Assembly (NCBI GenBank): GCA_008015835.1
Contig: SSGH01000024.1
Location: 1-64,000 of the forward strand
Direction: 5' to 3'
Source of the DNA: Lysobacter sp.
Lineage (GTDB): Bacteria; Pseudomonadota; Gammaproteobacteria; Xanthomonadales; Xanthomonadaceae
Length of the DNA stretch: 64,000 bases
Shown here: in pieces, positions 15,908 through 26,012 of the stretch
How positions within the stretch are numbered: position 1 is the first letter of the stretch
How the letters are laid out: every line of letters starts with the position of its first letter
Position numbers and translations under genes: made by a program
Notes under the pieces: model-generated
The model's database searches: none
Told to the model about the DNA's origin: nothing
Seen by the model: the letters and a program-made list of their open reading frames with translations, nothing else

Positions 15908-16156
15908 ATGGGCCTGATCAGTCTGCTCTGGGGCATCGTCGCGATGGTCTTGATGTTCATCGGCTTGATCCCGCTGCTGGGCTGGGCCAACTGGCTCATC
16001 ATTCCGTTCGCGGGCGTCGGCGTCATCGTGGCGGCGCTCGGCGTGCTGTTCACGTCCTCCGGCAAGCGCGGCCGCGCCGCGACCGGCTTCGCGCTGAACG
16101 CCATCGTCATCATCGTCGCCGTGGTGCGGCTGAGCCTGGGCGGCGGGGTGATCTGA
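15908..16156 (+). CDS. Small two- to three-helix membrane protein
   Basis: An 82-residue, almost entirely hydrophobic protein with three probable helices (LISLLWGIVAMVLMFIGLIP, WLIIPFAGVGVIVAALGVLF, ALNAIVIIVAVVRLSLG). It has a basic loop SSGKRGRAATG between the second and third. I do not assign a function. A GAGGACACGGCC stretch just before the ATG at 15908 gives a plausible ribosome-binding site. It faces the ABC transporter gene, and a GGCCC/GGGCC hairpin (16170-16183) lies in the 39-nt convergent gap. Confidence 0.6.
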   Translation: MGLISLLWGIVAMVLMFIGLIPLLGWANWLIIPFAGVGVIVAALGVLFTSSGKRGRAATGFALNAIVIIVAVVRLSLGGGVI

Positions 16157-16195
16157 GACTGCGTGTTTCGGCCCTTCCGGGCCTCGCACAAGAGG

Positions 16196-17893
16196 TCAGC
16201 CGAACGTCCGCGCCGCGAGCAGATCGCGGGTATGCGCATGCTGCGGCCGCGCGAGCACGTCGGCGGTGGCGCCGAGTTCGACGATCTTGCCGGCCTCCAG
16301 CACCGCGATGCGCTCGGCGACGGCCGCGGCGGCGGCGATATCGTGAGTGACGAACAGCAGCGCGAGGCCGCGTTCGCGTTTGAGCTGCGCCAATAGCCGC
16401 AGAATGCCGGCGCGATGGTGCGCGTCCAGCGCGGAGACCGCTTCGTCGCAAACCAACAGCGCCGGGTCGCAGGCCAGCGCGCGCGCGATCGCGATGCGCT
16501 GACGCTGCCCGCCGGAGGCTTGATGCGGATAGCGCGCGGCGAGCGCGGGATCGAGCCCGACCGCCGCGAGCAATTCCGTCGCTTTCGCCGCGCGGGACGC
16601 CGCGTCGCCGAGGCCGTGGATGCGCAGCGGCTCGGCGATGAGGTCGGCGATGCGCATGTGCGGATCAAGCGAGGCGTACGGGTCTTGGAACACCACGCCG
16701 ATGCGCCGACGCATCGCGCGCAGCGCGGCCCCGGACAGCGCGGTCAGCTCGACATCGTCCAACCACACCCGTCCGCGCCCGCCGCGCGCCAAACGCAGCA
16801 ACACGCGACCGAGCGTACTCTTGCCGCTGCCGCTTTCGCCGAGCAACGCCAGGCCTTCGCCGCGACGCAGCGTCAGCGACACATCGTCCAGCGCCAGCCG
16901 CGACGCGCGCGGATAACGCAGCGTCAACGCTTCCGCGCGCAGCAGCGGCGGCCCCTCACCCTCGCTCGCTCCGCTCGCTCTTCCCTCTCCCCGCACAGCG
17001 GGGGTGAGACGGCGCGTTGGCGAGCCATCGGCTCGCGCGCCGACGAACGCCTGAGCGCTATGCGCGAGGGCCGGATGAGGGTGGCCGTCAGGCCGGGTGA
17101 GGGGCACAGGTCGCGGTAAACGATCCGCTTCCAACAACTCGCGCGTATATGCCGCTTGCGGCGCGGCGAAGATCGCGCGCGTCGGGCCGCGTTCGATCGC
17201 TTCGCCGCGGCGCAGCACCAATAGCTCATCGGCGTAAGCGCCGACCAGCGGCAGATCGTGGCTGATGAGCATCAACCCGAGCCCATCCTCGCGTCGCAGT
17301 GTGTCGAGCAGATCGAGCACATCGCGCGCGATACGCGCGTCCAACGCCGATGTGGGTTCGTCGGCGATCAAATACCGCGGCCTGCACGCCAGCGCGAGCG
17401 CGATGGCGATGCGCTGCCGCTGACCGCCGGAAAATTCGTGCGGGTAGCGCGCGAGCGCCGCATCGGGGTCGGGCACGCGCACGCGTTCGAGCAGCGCTCG
17501 CGCTTGCGCATCGGCCTGGCCGTGCAAACGCAAGGTCTCGCGCAATTGCGCACCGACGCGGCGCATCGGATGCAGCGACGCCAGCGGGTCTTGCGGCACC
17601 CACGCCAACGTGCGCCCACGCAGCGCGGCATGCGCCTTCGATGCGCGCGCGGCGAGCGCGATGTCGGTGTCGCCTGTACGGCCTTGCGCGTCGTCGCCAT
17701 CGAGCACGAGCGCGCCGCTCGCGCGCAGCGCCGCCGGCAACAAGCCGAGCAGCGACAGTGCGGTGAGACTCTTGCCGCTGCCGCTTTCCCCAACCACGCC
17801 GAGACATCCACCGGACTGTAACGCCAAATCGAGCGGCCCCAACAGCCGGCGTGTACCGACATGCACGCAAAGTCCGCGCAGCGCGAGACTCAT
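16196..17893 (-). CDS. Dipeptide/oligopeptide-type ABC transporter, fused tandem ATPases
   Basis: A 565-residue protein carrying two complete ABC ATPase domains, like OppD+OppF or YejF. Domain 1 has Walker A GESGSGKSLT (residue ~35), signature SGGQRQR and Walker B LIADEP. Domain 2 has Walker A GESGSGKST (~352), signature SGGQRQR and Walker B LLVCDE. It would power import of peptides or nickel-like substrates. The linker (about residues 264-315) is not normal protein sequence. It is the translation of a REP palindrome at 16951-17104. The ATG overlaps the stop of the permease gene (ATGA). No binding protein gene or second permease gene is adjacent. Confidence 0.88.
   Translation of the reverse strand: MSLALRGLCVHVGTRRLLGPLDLALQSGGCLGVVGESGSGKSLTALSLLGLLPAALRASGALVLDGDDAQGRTGDTDIALAARASKAHAALRGRTLAWVPQDPLASLHPMRRVGAQLRETLRLHGQADAQARALLERVRVPDPDAALARYPHEFSGGQRQRIAIALALACRPRYLIADEPTSALDARIARDVLDLLDTLRREDGLGLMLISHDLPLVGAYADELLVLRRGEAIERGPTRAIFAAPQAAYTRELLEADRLPRPVPLTRPDGHPHPALAHSAQAFVGARADGSPTRRLTPAVRGEGRASGASEGEGPPLLRAEALTLRYPRASRLALDDVSLTLRRGEGLALLGESGSGKSTLGRVLLRLARGGRGRVWLDDVELTALSGAALRAMRRRIGVVFQDPYASLDPHMRIADLIAEPLRIHGLGDAASRAAKATELLAAVGLDPALAARYPHQASGGQRQRIAIARALACDPALLVCDEAVSALDAHHRAGILRLLAQLKRERGLALLFVTHDIAAAAAVAERIAVLEAGKIVELGATADVLARPQHAHTRDLLAARTFG
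16951..17104. repeat. REP/BIME element, family B, inside ABC ATPase gene
   Basis: A complex palindromic element bounded by inverted 9-mers CCCCTCACC (16952-16960) and GGTGAGGGG (17096-17104). It contains CCCTCTCCCCGC facing GCGGGG and further nested palindromes. About 100 nt match the element at 24548-24660 closely, and relatives occur at 30408-30431 and 54988-55143. It is read in frame with no stop. Confidence 0.85.
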
Positions 17894-18777
17894 CGCGATG
17901 CCGATCCGTCGTTCGACGCGGGCACGTCCGCATCGTCGTCGTTCGACGCAAGCGACGCGCCGCGCACGTCCAACCAATCGCGCAACGCATCGCCCAAGAA
18001 TTGGAACGCCGCCAGCGTCGCGACCAAAAACGCCGCCGGGAACAGCAACACCCACGGCGCGCTGTCGAGTTCCTGCACGCCCTCGGCGAGCAAACCGCCC
18101 CAACTGGCCGAAGGTTCGTCCACGCTCAGGCCCAGGAACCCGAGAAAACTCTCGACCAAAATCGCCTGCGGCAGAATCAAACCCAAATACACCATCGCCA
18201 GCGGCATCAAATTCGGCAACGCATGCCAGCGCAGACGTTGATCGAAACGCGCGCCCATCGCCACCGCCGCCAGCATGAACGGCGTTTCGCGCAGACGCGC
18301 CGCTTCGGCGCGCATCACCCGCGCCAAATCGATCCACACATAACCGCCCACCGCGCACAGCAGCAGCGCGAGCGAGCGCTCGAACAGCGTCAACAGCAGA
18401 ATCACGACCAACAGAAAAGGCAATGCGCTGAACAGATCGAACACGCGCAGCATCGCGCGCTCGGCCCAACCGCCCGCCAGACCCGCGCCCGCGCCGAGCG
18501 TCAAACCGATGCCGAGCGCGACCAGACTCGCCAACAAGCCGATGGCCAGCGACAAGCGCCCGCCGGCCAACGTGCGCGCGAACACATCGCGGCCGATGGC
18601 GTCGGTGCCGAACCAATGCCCGCCGACGCCCGGCGCCACCGACAGCGCCTCCCAATCCGGACGATGCGGATCGAATGCGGAAAACCACGGCCCGACCCAG
18701 CACAACAGCGCTAGCGCCGCGAGGAACAGCAGGCAGGCGCGAGCGAGGGGCGGCAGTGGGCGACGAAGCGACGACAT
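17890..18777 (-). CDS. OppC/YejE-like ABC transporter permease
   Basis: A 295-residue inner-membrane permease. It has a first membrane segment near residue 12, the OppC-type GTDAIGRDVFARTLAGGR segment, further helices, and an EAA-type cytoplasmic loop (AVAMGARFDQRLRWHALPNL) that docks on the ATPase. It is coupled by a 4-nt overlap to the fused ATPase gene. Normal systems have a second permease (OppB) and a binding protein. Upstream of this start lie only a REP element and the divergent hemB, so the locus is incomplete here. The C-terminal ~25 residues are Asp/Ser-rich and hydrophilic. Confidence 0.85.
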   Translation of the reverse strand: MSSLRRPLPPLARACLLFLAALALLCWVGPWFSAFDPHRPDWEALSVAPGVGGHWFGTDAIGRDVFARTLAGGRLSLAIGLLASLVALGIGLTLGAGAGLAGGWAERAMLRVFDLFSALPFLLVVILLLTLFERSLALLLCAVGGYVWIDLARVMRAEAARLRETPFMLAAVAMGARFDQRLRWHALPNLMPLAMVYLGLILPQAILVESFLGFLGLSVDEPSASWGGLLAEGVQELDSAPWVLLFPAAFLVATLAAFQFLGDALRDWLDVRGASLASNDDDADVPASNDGSASR

Positions 18778-18786
18778 CGGGCGATT

Positions 18787-20002
<1,216 letters not shown>

Positions 20003-20037
20003 ACGGCATCGACCGACCGAATCTCGAGAGCATCGCC

Positions 20038-20877
20038 ATGAAACGCTACGCCGTCTTCGGACAACCCGTACTGCACTCGCTGTCGCCGCGCATCCACAAA
20101 GCGTTCGCGCAGCAAACGGGCATCGATTTGGACTACACCGCGATCGAGTGCGCCCCCGGCGATTTCGACGGCACGCTGTCGTCGTTCGCGCGCAGCGGCG
20201 GCGACGGCGCTAACGTCACTCTTCCGCACAAGCAGCGCGCCGCGGAACTGTGCAATCTGCTCAGCAACCGCGCGAAAAAAGCCGGTGCGGTGAACACGCT
20301 GATCAAGCACAACGGCGGTTGGCTGGGCGACAACACCGACGGCGTCGGTTTGATTCGCGACCTCACCGGCCGCCACGGTTTGGATCTGCGCGCGCGTCGC
20401 ACGCTGATGCTCGGCGCCGGCGGCGCGGCGCGCGGCGTAGCGCCAGCGCTGCTCGAAGCGGGCATCGGCGAATTGTTCATCGTCAACCGCGACGCGCAGA
20501 AGGCCGACGCGCTGTCCGACCTGCTCGGCGAACCCGGGCGCGTGCACACCCGCTACATGACCGATCTGGGCGAACTCGGCGAATTCGATTTGATCGTCAA
20601 CGCCACGTCCGCCGCGCGCCACGGCGCGCTGCCGACGCTGCCGATGACGCTGTTCGGCCCGCGCAGCGCCGCGGTGGATTTGAGCTATGGCGAAGCCGCG
20701 GTGCCGTTCCTGGCCTGGGCGCGCGCGCTGGACGTCCGCGACTTGATCGACGGTCTCGGCATGCTGGTGGAGCAAGCCGCGGAGAGTTTCTTCCTCTGGC
20801 ACGGACAACGCCCCGACACCGACTCCGTCTACGCCGCGTTGAACGCACAGAATGCCGTGCTGATGACGGCGGATTGA
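20038..20877 (+). CDS. aroE: Shikimate dehydrogenase
   Basis: A 279-residue NADP-dependent enzyme that reduces 3-dehydroshikimate to shikimate on the way to chorismate. Substrate-site motifs are SLSPRIH near the N-terminus and NVTLPHK with the catalytic Lys and DNTDGVG. The nucleotide fold is [17 protein letters not shown]. Length and motif order are normal. The product pathway ends in chorismate, the XanB2 substrate encoded 5 kb upstream, although the two are not in one operon. Confidence 0.96.
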   Translation: MKRYAVFGQPVLHSLSPRIHKAFAQQTGIDLDYTAIECAPGDFDGTLSSFARSGGDGANVTLPHKQRAAELCNLLSNRAKKAGAVNTLIKHNGGWLGDNTDGVGLIRDLTGRHGLDLRARRTLMLGAGGAARGVAPALLEAGIGELFIVNRDAQKADALSDLLGEPGRVHTRYMTDLGELGEFDLIVNATSAARHGALPTLPMTLFGPRSAAVDLSYGEAAVPFLAWARALDVRDLIDGLGMLVEQAAESFFLWHGQRPDTDSVYAALNAQNAVLMTAD

Positions 20878-20911
20878 GCGAGGCGAAAACGGGCTTCGGC
20901 GCGCGTCGCGT

Positions 20912-21364
20912 TCAAACCCCGAACCCGGGATGGCGCTCTTCGCGCGCTAATCCCTGCGCCCAAACGCCGTCGGCGTAGACATCGCGCAACAAGCGACCGT
21001 CGCGGGTGTAGTGCAGCTCGGTCCCGGCCGGTATCGACAATCCGGGCAAAAACGCGCGCAGTCGTTGCAAGGCGGCATCGCGATCGTCGACATCGATATC
21101 GATGCCGCAAAATTCGACGACGCGTCGGCCTTCGGCGTCCGGGTCGCTCAACGACGAGCCGCCGCCGCTCACCTCGCCTGCGCCGCTCTCCTCCAGCATC
21201 GCTTGCAGCGGGTCTTCGAAACGCTCGCCGCGTTCGATCGGCTGGATGTTCCCCGGAATTTTGAGATAAACGAAACGTTCGGGATCGAACCCGGCGCTGT
21301 CGCCGCCGTTCGCCTGCGGCGCGGGCGACGAAAACCAACCTTTGATCGTGTCGAACACCCCCAT
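20912..21364 (-). CDS. Hypothetical protein, MGVFDTIKGWF family
   Basis: A 150-residue soluble protein that I cannot assign. The start at 21364 gives an amphipathic N-terminus (GVFDTIKGWFSS), reached again in small LysM- or BON-like proteins. The rest is acidic, with EFCGIDIDVDDRDAALQRLR and LSIPAGTELHYTRDGRLLRD, suggesting a small alpha/beta domain. It converges on aroE with a 34-nt gap and is separated from the upstream EF-hand gene by 76 nt. Confidence 0.65.
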   Translation of the reverse strand: MGVFDTIKGWFSSPAPQANGGDSAGFDPERFVYLKIPGNIQPIERGERFEDPLQAMLEESGAGEVSGGGSSLSDPDAEGRRVVEFCGIDIDVDDRDAALQRLRAFLPGLSIPAGTELHYTRDGRLLRDVYADGVWAQGLAREERHPGFGV

Positions 21365-21440
21365 GCGAACGCTCCTCTCGAGAATTCGGGACAGCATGCC
21401 GCATCGTGTCGGCGACCGAAACAAGCACTCGAACCCGGGC

Positions 21441-21872
21441 TCATTTTTCCTGCGGCGGCGCCGCCAATTCGCGGGTATCGAGCACGCCGTCGCGATTGCG
21501 GTCCTGGCGTTTGAAGGTCTCGGCCACGCGCGTGCGATGCGCGTCGCGGGTGAGCGGCACGCCGCGGCCGCCGGGTTGTTCCTCCGGCGCGAGCGTGCCG
21601 TCGCGATTCGTATCCATGCGATCGAAGGCGTACGTCAGCCAGTCCTGGTATTCGAGCAACGAGACTTTGCCGTCGTCGTTCGCGTCCATGCGGGTCAGGT
21701 ACTCGCCGGTGGCGTCGACGCGCGTCGACGGCGACGCGGGCGGCGGCGCGGCGACGGTCGGTTCGGCGGCGGGCGCGGCCAACGGCGTGTCGCGCCAACG
21801 TCGCGCTTGGGCGTCGGCCGAGACGGCGGCGGCGAGCGCGGCGGCGAGAACGAGAGCGAAGGCGAGGCGCAT
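21441..21872 (-). CDS. Exported EF-hand calcium-binding protein
   Basis: A 143-residue protein with a signal peptide (MRLAFALVLAAALAAAVSA), a Pro/Ala-rich linker, then three canonical EF-hand loops: DANDDGKVSLLE, DTNRDGTLAPEE and DRNRDGVLDTRE. Each loop has Asp at positions 1, 3 or 5, Gly at 6 and an acidic residue at 12, so calcium binding is well supported. It is probably periplasmic. The start at 21872 coincides with the signal peptide; the in-frame upstream codons lack one. Its physiological role is unknown. Confidence 0.85.
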   Translation of the reverse strand: MRLAFALVLAAALAAAVSADAQARRWRDTPLAAPAAEPTVAAPPPASPSTRVDATGEYLTRMDANDDGKVSLLEYQDWLTYAFDRMDTNRDGTLAPEEQPGGRGVPLTRDAHRTRVAETFKRQDRNRDGVLDTRELAAPPQEK

Positions 21873-21991
21873 GCCACTAGGGTGCGCGGTCGCGGTCGCG
21901 GCCGCAAGCGTCGGGCCGGGCACCGGCCTCGCGTTCGTCCGATGCCGCGCCGAGCCGCGCATCGACGCCCGCGCTGTGGAATCATGCCGCC

Positions 21992-22621
21992 ATGACCATC
22001 TATGCCTTGAAACCGAAATTCCAGGCGCTGCTGCGGCCCGTGGCGCGCGGCTTGTACCGCTTGGGCGTCACCGCCAATCAAGTGACCCTGGCCGCGTGCG
22101 CGGTCTCGGTGGCGCTGGGCGTTTTTCTGTTCTTCGCCGCGGCGCGCATCTCCGGCGCGGGGCTGTGGTTTCTGCTGATCCCGCTGTGGATGTTCCTGCG
22201 CATGGCGTTCAACGCCATCGACGGCATGCTGGCGCGCGAATTCGGGCAGCAATCCAAACTCGGCGCGTATTTGAACGAATTGACCGACGTGATCGCCGAC
22301 GCGGCGTTGATGCTGCCGTTCGCGGCGGTCGCGCCGTTCGACGGCGTGGCGGCGGTGTGGGTGGCGACGTTCGCGCTGCTCGCGGCGCTCAGCGAATTCG
22401 CCGGCGCGCTCGGCCCCACGGTCGGCGGCACGCGGCGCTACGATGGCCCGATGGGCAAAAGCGACCGCGCCTTCGTGTTGGGCGCGCTGGCGCTGTGGAT
22501 CGCGTTCGCCGAACGCTTGCCGCCGTGGGCGATGTGGCTGTTCCCGGCGCTGTGCGCGCTGACCGCCTGGACCGTCGCGCGCCGCGTGCGCAATGGGCTA
22601 CGCGACGCGGCCGTGGGGTGA
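21992..22621 (+). CDS. CDP-alcohol phosphatidyltransferase (YnbA-like)
   Basis: A 209-residue polytopic membrane enzyme of the CDP-alcohol phosphotransferase family. It transfers a phosphatidyl group from CDP-diacylglycerol to an alcohol. The family motif is DG-x2-AR-x8-G-x3-D-x3-D. Here it reads AIDGMLAREFGQQSKLG then AYLNELTD, so the third acidic position is Asn. About six hydrophobic segments are visible. It opens a co-directional run (22.0-28.2 kb) whose members match E. coli ynbA, ynbC, ynbD and ynbB plus two extra genes. The alcohol acceptor is unknown. Confidence 0.87.
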   Translation: MTIYALKPKFQALLRPVARGLYRLGVTANQVTLAACAVSVALGVFLFFAAARISGAGLWFLLIPLWMFLRMAFNAIDGMLAREFGQQSKLGAYLNELTDVIADAALMLPFAAVAPFDGVAAVWVATFALLAALSEFAGALGPTVGGTRRYDGPMGKSDRAFVLGALALWIAFAERLPPWAMWLFPALCALTAWTVARRVRNGLRDAAVG

Positions 22622-22768
22622 TGCACGCCGCAGTGACCTGCGCTTGAGCCGACGGTCGCGAACTTCGATACTTCGTCGATTCCGAACTCCCGCGCGTCCG
22701 CCGCGCACGCGGCGTCGCGTCTTTCCGCGTGCGGCCGCCCCTTCCCGCGTCCGAAGATCATTCTCGCC

Positions 22769-24532
22769 ATGTCCGAATCACGCCCCTGCCAGGAAAGCGC
22801 GTTCCCCAGCCACGACGGCATCGCGCTGTTCTATCGTCATTGGCCCGCCGCGCGCGCGGCGGACGCGCCCGCGCGCGCCGTCGTCTTGGTGCATCGCGGC
22901 CACGAACACTCCGGGCGCATGGCGCATCTGGCCGACGAACTGAATCTGCCGGATGTCGATGTGTTCGCCTACGACATGCGCGGCCACGGCCGTTCGCCCG
23001 GCGTGCGCGGCGACAGCCCGAGCTTCGGCCATTCGGTGCGCGATCTCGATGCGTTCGTGACGCATATCGCCGAAGCGCACGGCATCGCGCGCGGCGACGT
23101 GGTGGTGATCGCGCAGAGCGTCGGCGCGGTTTTGGCCGCGACCTGGGCGCACGATTTCGCGCCGAAGATTCGCGGCTTGGTGTTGGCCTCGCCCGCGTTC
23201 AAGGTGAAACTGTACGTGCCGTTCGCGCGGCCCGGACTGGCGCTGTTGCACAAACTGCGCGGCAATTTTTTCGTCAACAGCTACGTCAAGGCGAAGTTCC
23301 TGACCCACGACCCCGAGCGCATCGCCAGCTACGATACCGACCCGCTGATCACGCGGCCGATTTCCGTGCGCATTCTGTTGGGTTTGTACACGGCGGCGGA
23401 TCGCGTGGTGGCCGACGCCGCGGCGATCGCGCTGCCGGTGCAGTTGTTGATCTCCGGCAGCGACTGGGTGGTGCATCACGGCCCGCAGCACCGCTTCTTC
23501 GAGCGCCTGTCGCATCCGCGCAAGGAAAAGCATCTGCTGCCCGGGTTCTTCCACGACACGCTGGGCGAACGCGATCACGCGCAGGCGGTCGAAAAAATCC
23601 GCGCGTTCGTGCGCGGTTTGTTCGAGGACCCGCCCGCGCCGCTGTCGCTGTTGGACGCGCATCGCCGCGGGCCGACGTTCGAGGAAGCGCAGGCATTGGC
23701 GAAGCCGCTGCCGTGGTACACGCCGCGCGGCGCGTATTGGGCGTTCACGCGCGCGTCGCTGAAATTCGGCGGGCTGCTGTCGCGCGGCATCGCGCTGGGC
23801 CACGCCACCGGCTTCGATTCCGGCAGCACGCTCGATTACGTGTACAAAAATCAGGCGCAGGGCCTGCCGCTGATCGGCACCGCGATCGATCGCACGTATC
23901 TGGATTCGATCGGCTGGCGCGGCATTCGCGTGCGGAAAACGCATGTCGAAGCGCTGCTGCGCGCGGCGTTCGCGCGGGTGCGCGCGCAGGGCCTGCCGCT
24001 GCGGGTGATGGACGTGGCCGCCGGCCACGGCCGCTACGTGTTGGATGCCATCGCGGGCGGCGATGCGACGCCCGAATCGATCCTGCTGCGCGATTACAGC
24101 GACATCAACGTCCGTGACGGTCGCGCGCTGATCGCCGAACGCAGCTTGGGCGAGATCGCGCGCTTCGAGCGCGGCGATGCGTTCGATCGCGACGATTTGG
24201 CGGCGGTGACGCCCGCGCCGACGGTCGCGGTGGTGTCGGGCCTGTACGAATTGTTTCCGGACAACGACGCGGTGGCGCGTTCGCTGGCGGGCATCGCCGC
24301 GGCGGTGCCGCCGGGCGGTTGTTTGGTCTACACGGGGCAGCCGTGGCATCCGCAGTTGGAATTGATCGCGCGCGCGCTCACCAGCCATCGCCAAGGGCAG
24401 GCCTGGGTGATGCGGCGACGCACGCAGGCGGAGATGGATCAATTGGTGGAAGCGGCGGGGTTCCGCAAACTCGAACAACGCATCGACGAGTGGGGGATTT
24501 TTACCGTGTCGCTGGCGGTGCGTGAGGGATGA
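22769..24532 (+). CDS. Bifunctional alpha/beta hydrolase - SAM methyltransferase (YnbC-like)
   Basis: A 587-residue two-domain cytosolic protein. Residues ~1-310 form a monoacylglycerol-lipase-like alpha/beta hydrolase. Its oxyanion region is VVLVHRGHEHSGR, its nucleophile lies in VVVIAQSVGAV, and a candidate late His lies in GFFHDTLGERD. Residues ~400-587 form a class I methyltransferase with a SAM-binding motif (LRVMDVAAGHGRYVLDAI) and a later GLYELFPDND segment. The gap between domains contains a cytochrome-free linker (~310-400). Architecture and neighbourhood match E. coli YnbC. The fusion suggests sequential acyl cleavage and methylation on one lipid, which is inference. Confidence 0.85.
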   Translation: MSESRPCQESAFPSHDGIALFYRHWPAARAADAPARAVVLVHRGHEHSGRMAHLADELNLPDVDVFAYDMRGHGRSPGVRGDSPSFGHSVRDLDAFVTHIAEAHGIARGDVVVIAQSVGAVLAATWAHDFAPKIRGLVLASPAFKVKLYVPFARPGLALLHKLRGNFFVNSYVKAKFLTHDPERIASYDTDPLITRPISVRILLGLYTAADRVVADAAAIALPVQLLISGSDWVVHHGPQHRFFERLSHPRKEKHLLPGFFHDTLGERDHAQAVEKIRAFVRGLFEDPPAPLSLLDAHRRGPTFEEAQALAKPLPWYTPRGAYWAFTRASLKFGGLLSRGIALGHATGFDSGSTLDYVYKNQAQGLPLIGTAIDRTYLDSIGWRGIRVRKTHVEALLRAAFARVRAQGLPLRVMDVAAGHGRYVLDAIAGGDATPESILLRDYSDINVRDGRALIAERSLGEIARFERGDAFDRDDLAAVTPAPTVAVVSGLYELFPDNDAVARSLAGIAAAVPPGGCLVYTGQPWHPQLELIARALTSHRQGQAWVMRRRTQAEMDQLVEAAGFRKLEQRIDEWGIFTVSLAVREG

Positions 24533-24547
24533 GCGAACGTACTGCGG

Positions 24548-24660
24548 CAGCGGACCCCCACCCTAACCCTCCCCCGCAAGCGGGGGGTGAGGCGGCGCGT
24601 TTGCGAGGCATCGCCTCGCGCGCCGATGAACGCCCGAGCGCAATGCGCGAGGGCCGGAGG
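24548..24660. repeat. REP element, family B, between ynbC-like and ynbD-like genes
   Basis: It fills most of the 130-nt gap. It includes CCCTCCCCCGC facing GCGGGGGGTGAGG, then GGCGCGTTTGCGAGG and nested palindromes, and is closely similar to 16951-17104. Its right end supplies GAGGG/GGAGG just upstream of the ATG at 24663. Confidence 0.85.
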
Positions 24661-24662
24661 CA

Positions 24663-26012
24663 ATGACCGCAGAGTTGCGCACGGAACGGCACCCCTGGAA
24701 ACAGGCCGCGCTGTGGCTGGCGTTTCTCGCGCCGTTTTTCTATCTCAGCTACGGTTTCGCGAATCATCTGGCGGCGCAGCGCGGGGACGTGCCCTCGGTC
24801 GTATTCGATTGGGAATACGGTATTCCGTTCGTGGCGTGGACGATTTTTCCGTACTGGTCGGTCAACCTGTTCTACGGTCTATCGCTGTTTCTGTGCCGCA
24901 CGCGCACCGAGCTGCATGCGCACGGCAAGCGCTTGTTGACCGCACAGCTCGTCGCGGTGACGTGCTTCATTCTCTTCCCGCTCGCGTACAGCTTCGGGCA
25001 ACCCGCGGCCGACGGCGCGGCGGGCTGGTTGTTCGCGGCGCTGCGCGGGTTCGATAAACCCTTCAATCAAGCGCCGTCGCTGCATATCGCGCTGCTGGCG
25101 ATTCTGTGGGACGGGTATCGCCGTTGGTTGCCGCAGGGATGGCATTGGCTGCTGCACGGTTGGTCGCTGTTGATCGGCGTGTCGGTATTGACGACCTATC
25201 AACATCATTTCATCGATATCCCGACCGGCGCGCTGCTGGGGCTGTTCTGTCTGTGGCTGTGGCCGCTGGAAGGCGGCGGCCCGTGGCGCACGGCGCGATG
25301 GGCGCGCGATCCGCGGCGTTGGCGGCTTGCGGCGTTCTACGCGATCGGGGCGGCCGTGTGTTTCGCGCTGGCGGCGTTCGGCGTCGCGCGCATCGGCGGC
25401 GGCGCATTGTGGTTGTGTTGGCCGGGCGTGGCGTTGGCGTTCGTCGCGCTGCACTACGCGTTCTTCGGCGCGCACGGGTTCCAAAAAGACGCTGCGGGCC
25501 GGCTTTCCATCGCCTCGCGTTGGCTGATGGCGCCGTATCGATGGGGCGCATGGCTCAACTCGCGCGCGTGGACGCGCGGTCACGCGCCCGCGGTGCGCGC
25601 GCACGGCCGCGTGTGGCTGGGCCGCATGCCGACCGCCGCGCAGGCGCGCGCATTGGGCGTCGTGCGTTTGGTCGATGTATGCGCAGAATTACCCGCGCCG
25701 ACCGGCATTCCGACCCGCTGCGTGCCGATGCTCGATCTGATTCCGCCCAGCGCGCAGGCCCTGCGCGACGCCGCCGACGCGATCCAGGCGCAATTGGACG
25801 CCGGCGACGGCGACGACGGCGCGGTGTTGGTCTGCTGCGCGCTGGGCTATTCGCGCAGCGCCGCCGCGGTCGCCGCATGGCTGCTGCGGCAAGGCCATGC
25901 CGACGATGTCGACGCCGCGATCGCTCGCCTGCGCGAAGCGCGTCCGCAGCTCGTGTTGCATGATGCGCATCGCCTCGCGCTCGCTTCGCTCGCCGTCGCC
26001 CCCACGCCATGA
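24663..26012 (+). CDS. PAP2 phosphatase - dual-specificity phosphatase fusion (YnbD-like)
   Basis: A 449-residue membrane protein. Residues ~20-290 are polytopic with PAP2-like motifs: NQAPSLHIALLAI (PSxH) and TTYQHHFIDIPTGALLG (H-x3-D). The C-terminal ~120 residues form a cytosolic dual-specificity phosphatase with the CX5R loop in VCCALGYSRSA and a candidate general-acid region LDLIPP. Together they could remove phosphate from a phosphatidyl-X-phosphate, as PTPMT1-type enzymes do for phosphatidylglycerophosphate, and from lipid phosphates at the membrane. The start at 24663 follows a GAGGG 9 nt upstream that belongs to a REP element. It overlaps the next gene by 4 nt. Confidence 0.86.
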   Translation: MTAELRTERHPWKQAALWLAFLAPFFYLSYGFANHLAAQRGDVPSVVFDWEYGIPFVAWTIFPYWSVNLFYGLSLFLCRTRTELHAHGKRLLTAQLVAVTCFILFPLAYSFGQPAADGAAGWLFAALRGFDKPFNQAPSLHIALLAILWDGYRRWLPQGWHWLLHGWSLLIGVSVLTTYQHHFIDIPTGALLGLFCLWLWPLEGGGPWRTARWARDPRRWRLAAFYAIGAAVCFALAAFGVARIGGGALWLCWPGVALAFVALHYAFFGAHGFQKDAAGRLSIASRWLMAPYRWGAWLNSRAWTRGHAPAVRAHGRVWLGRMPTAAQARALGVVRLVDVCAELPAPTGIPTRCVPMLDLIPPSAQALRDAADAIQAQLDAGDGDDGAVLVCCALGYSRSAAAVAAWLLRQGHADDVDAAIARLREARPQLVLHDAHRLALASLAVAPTP

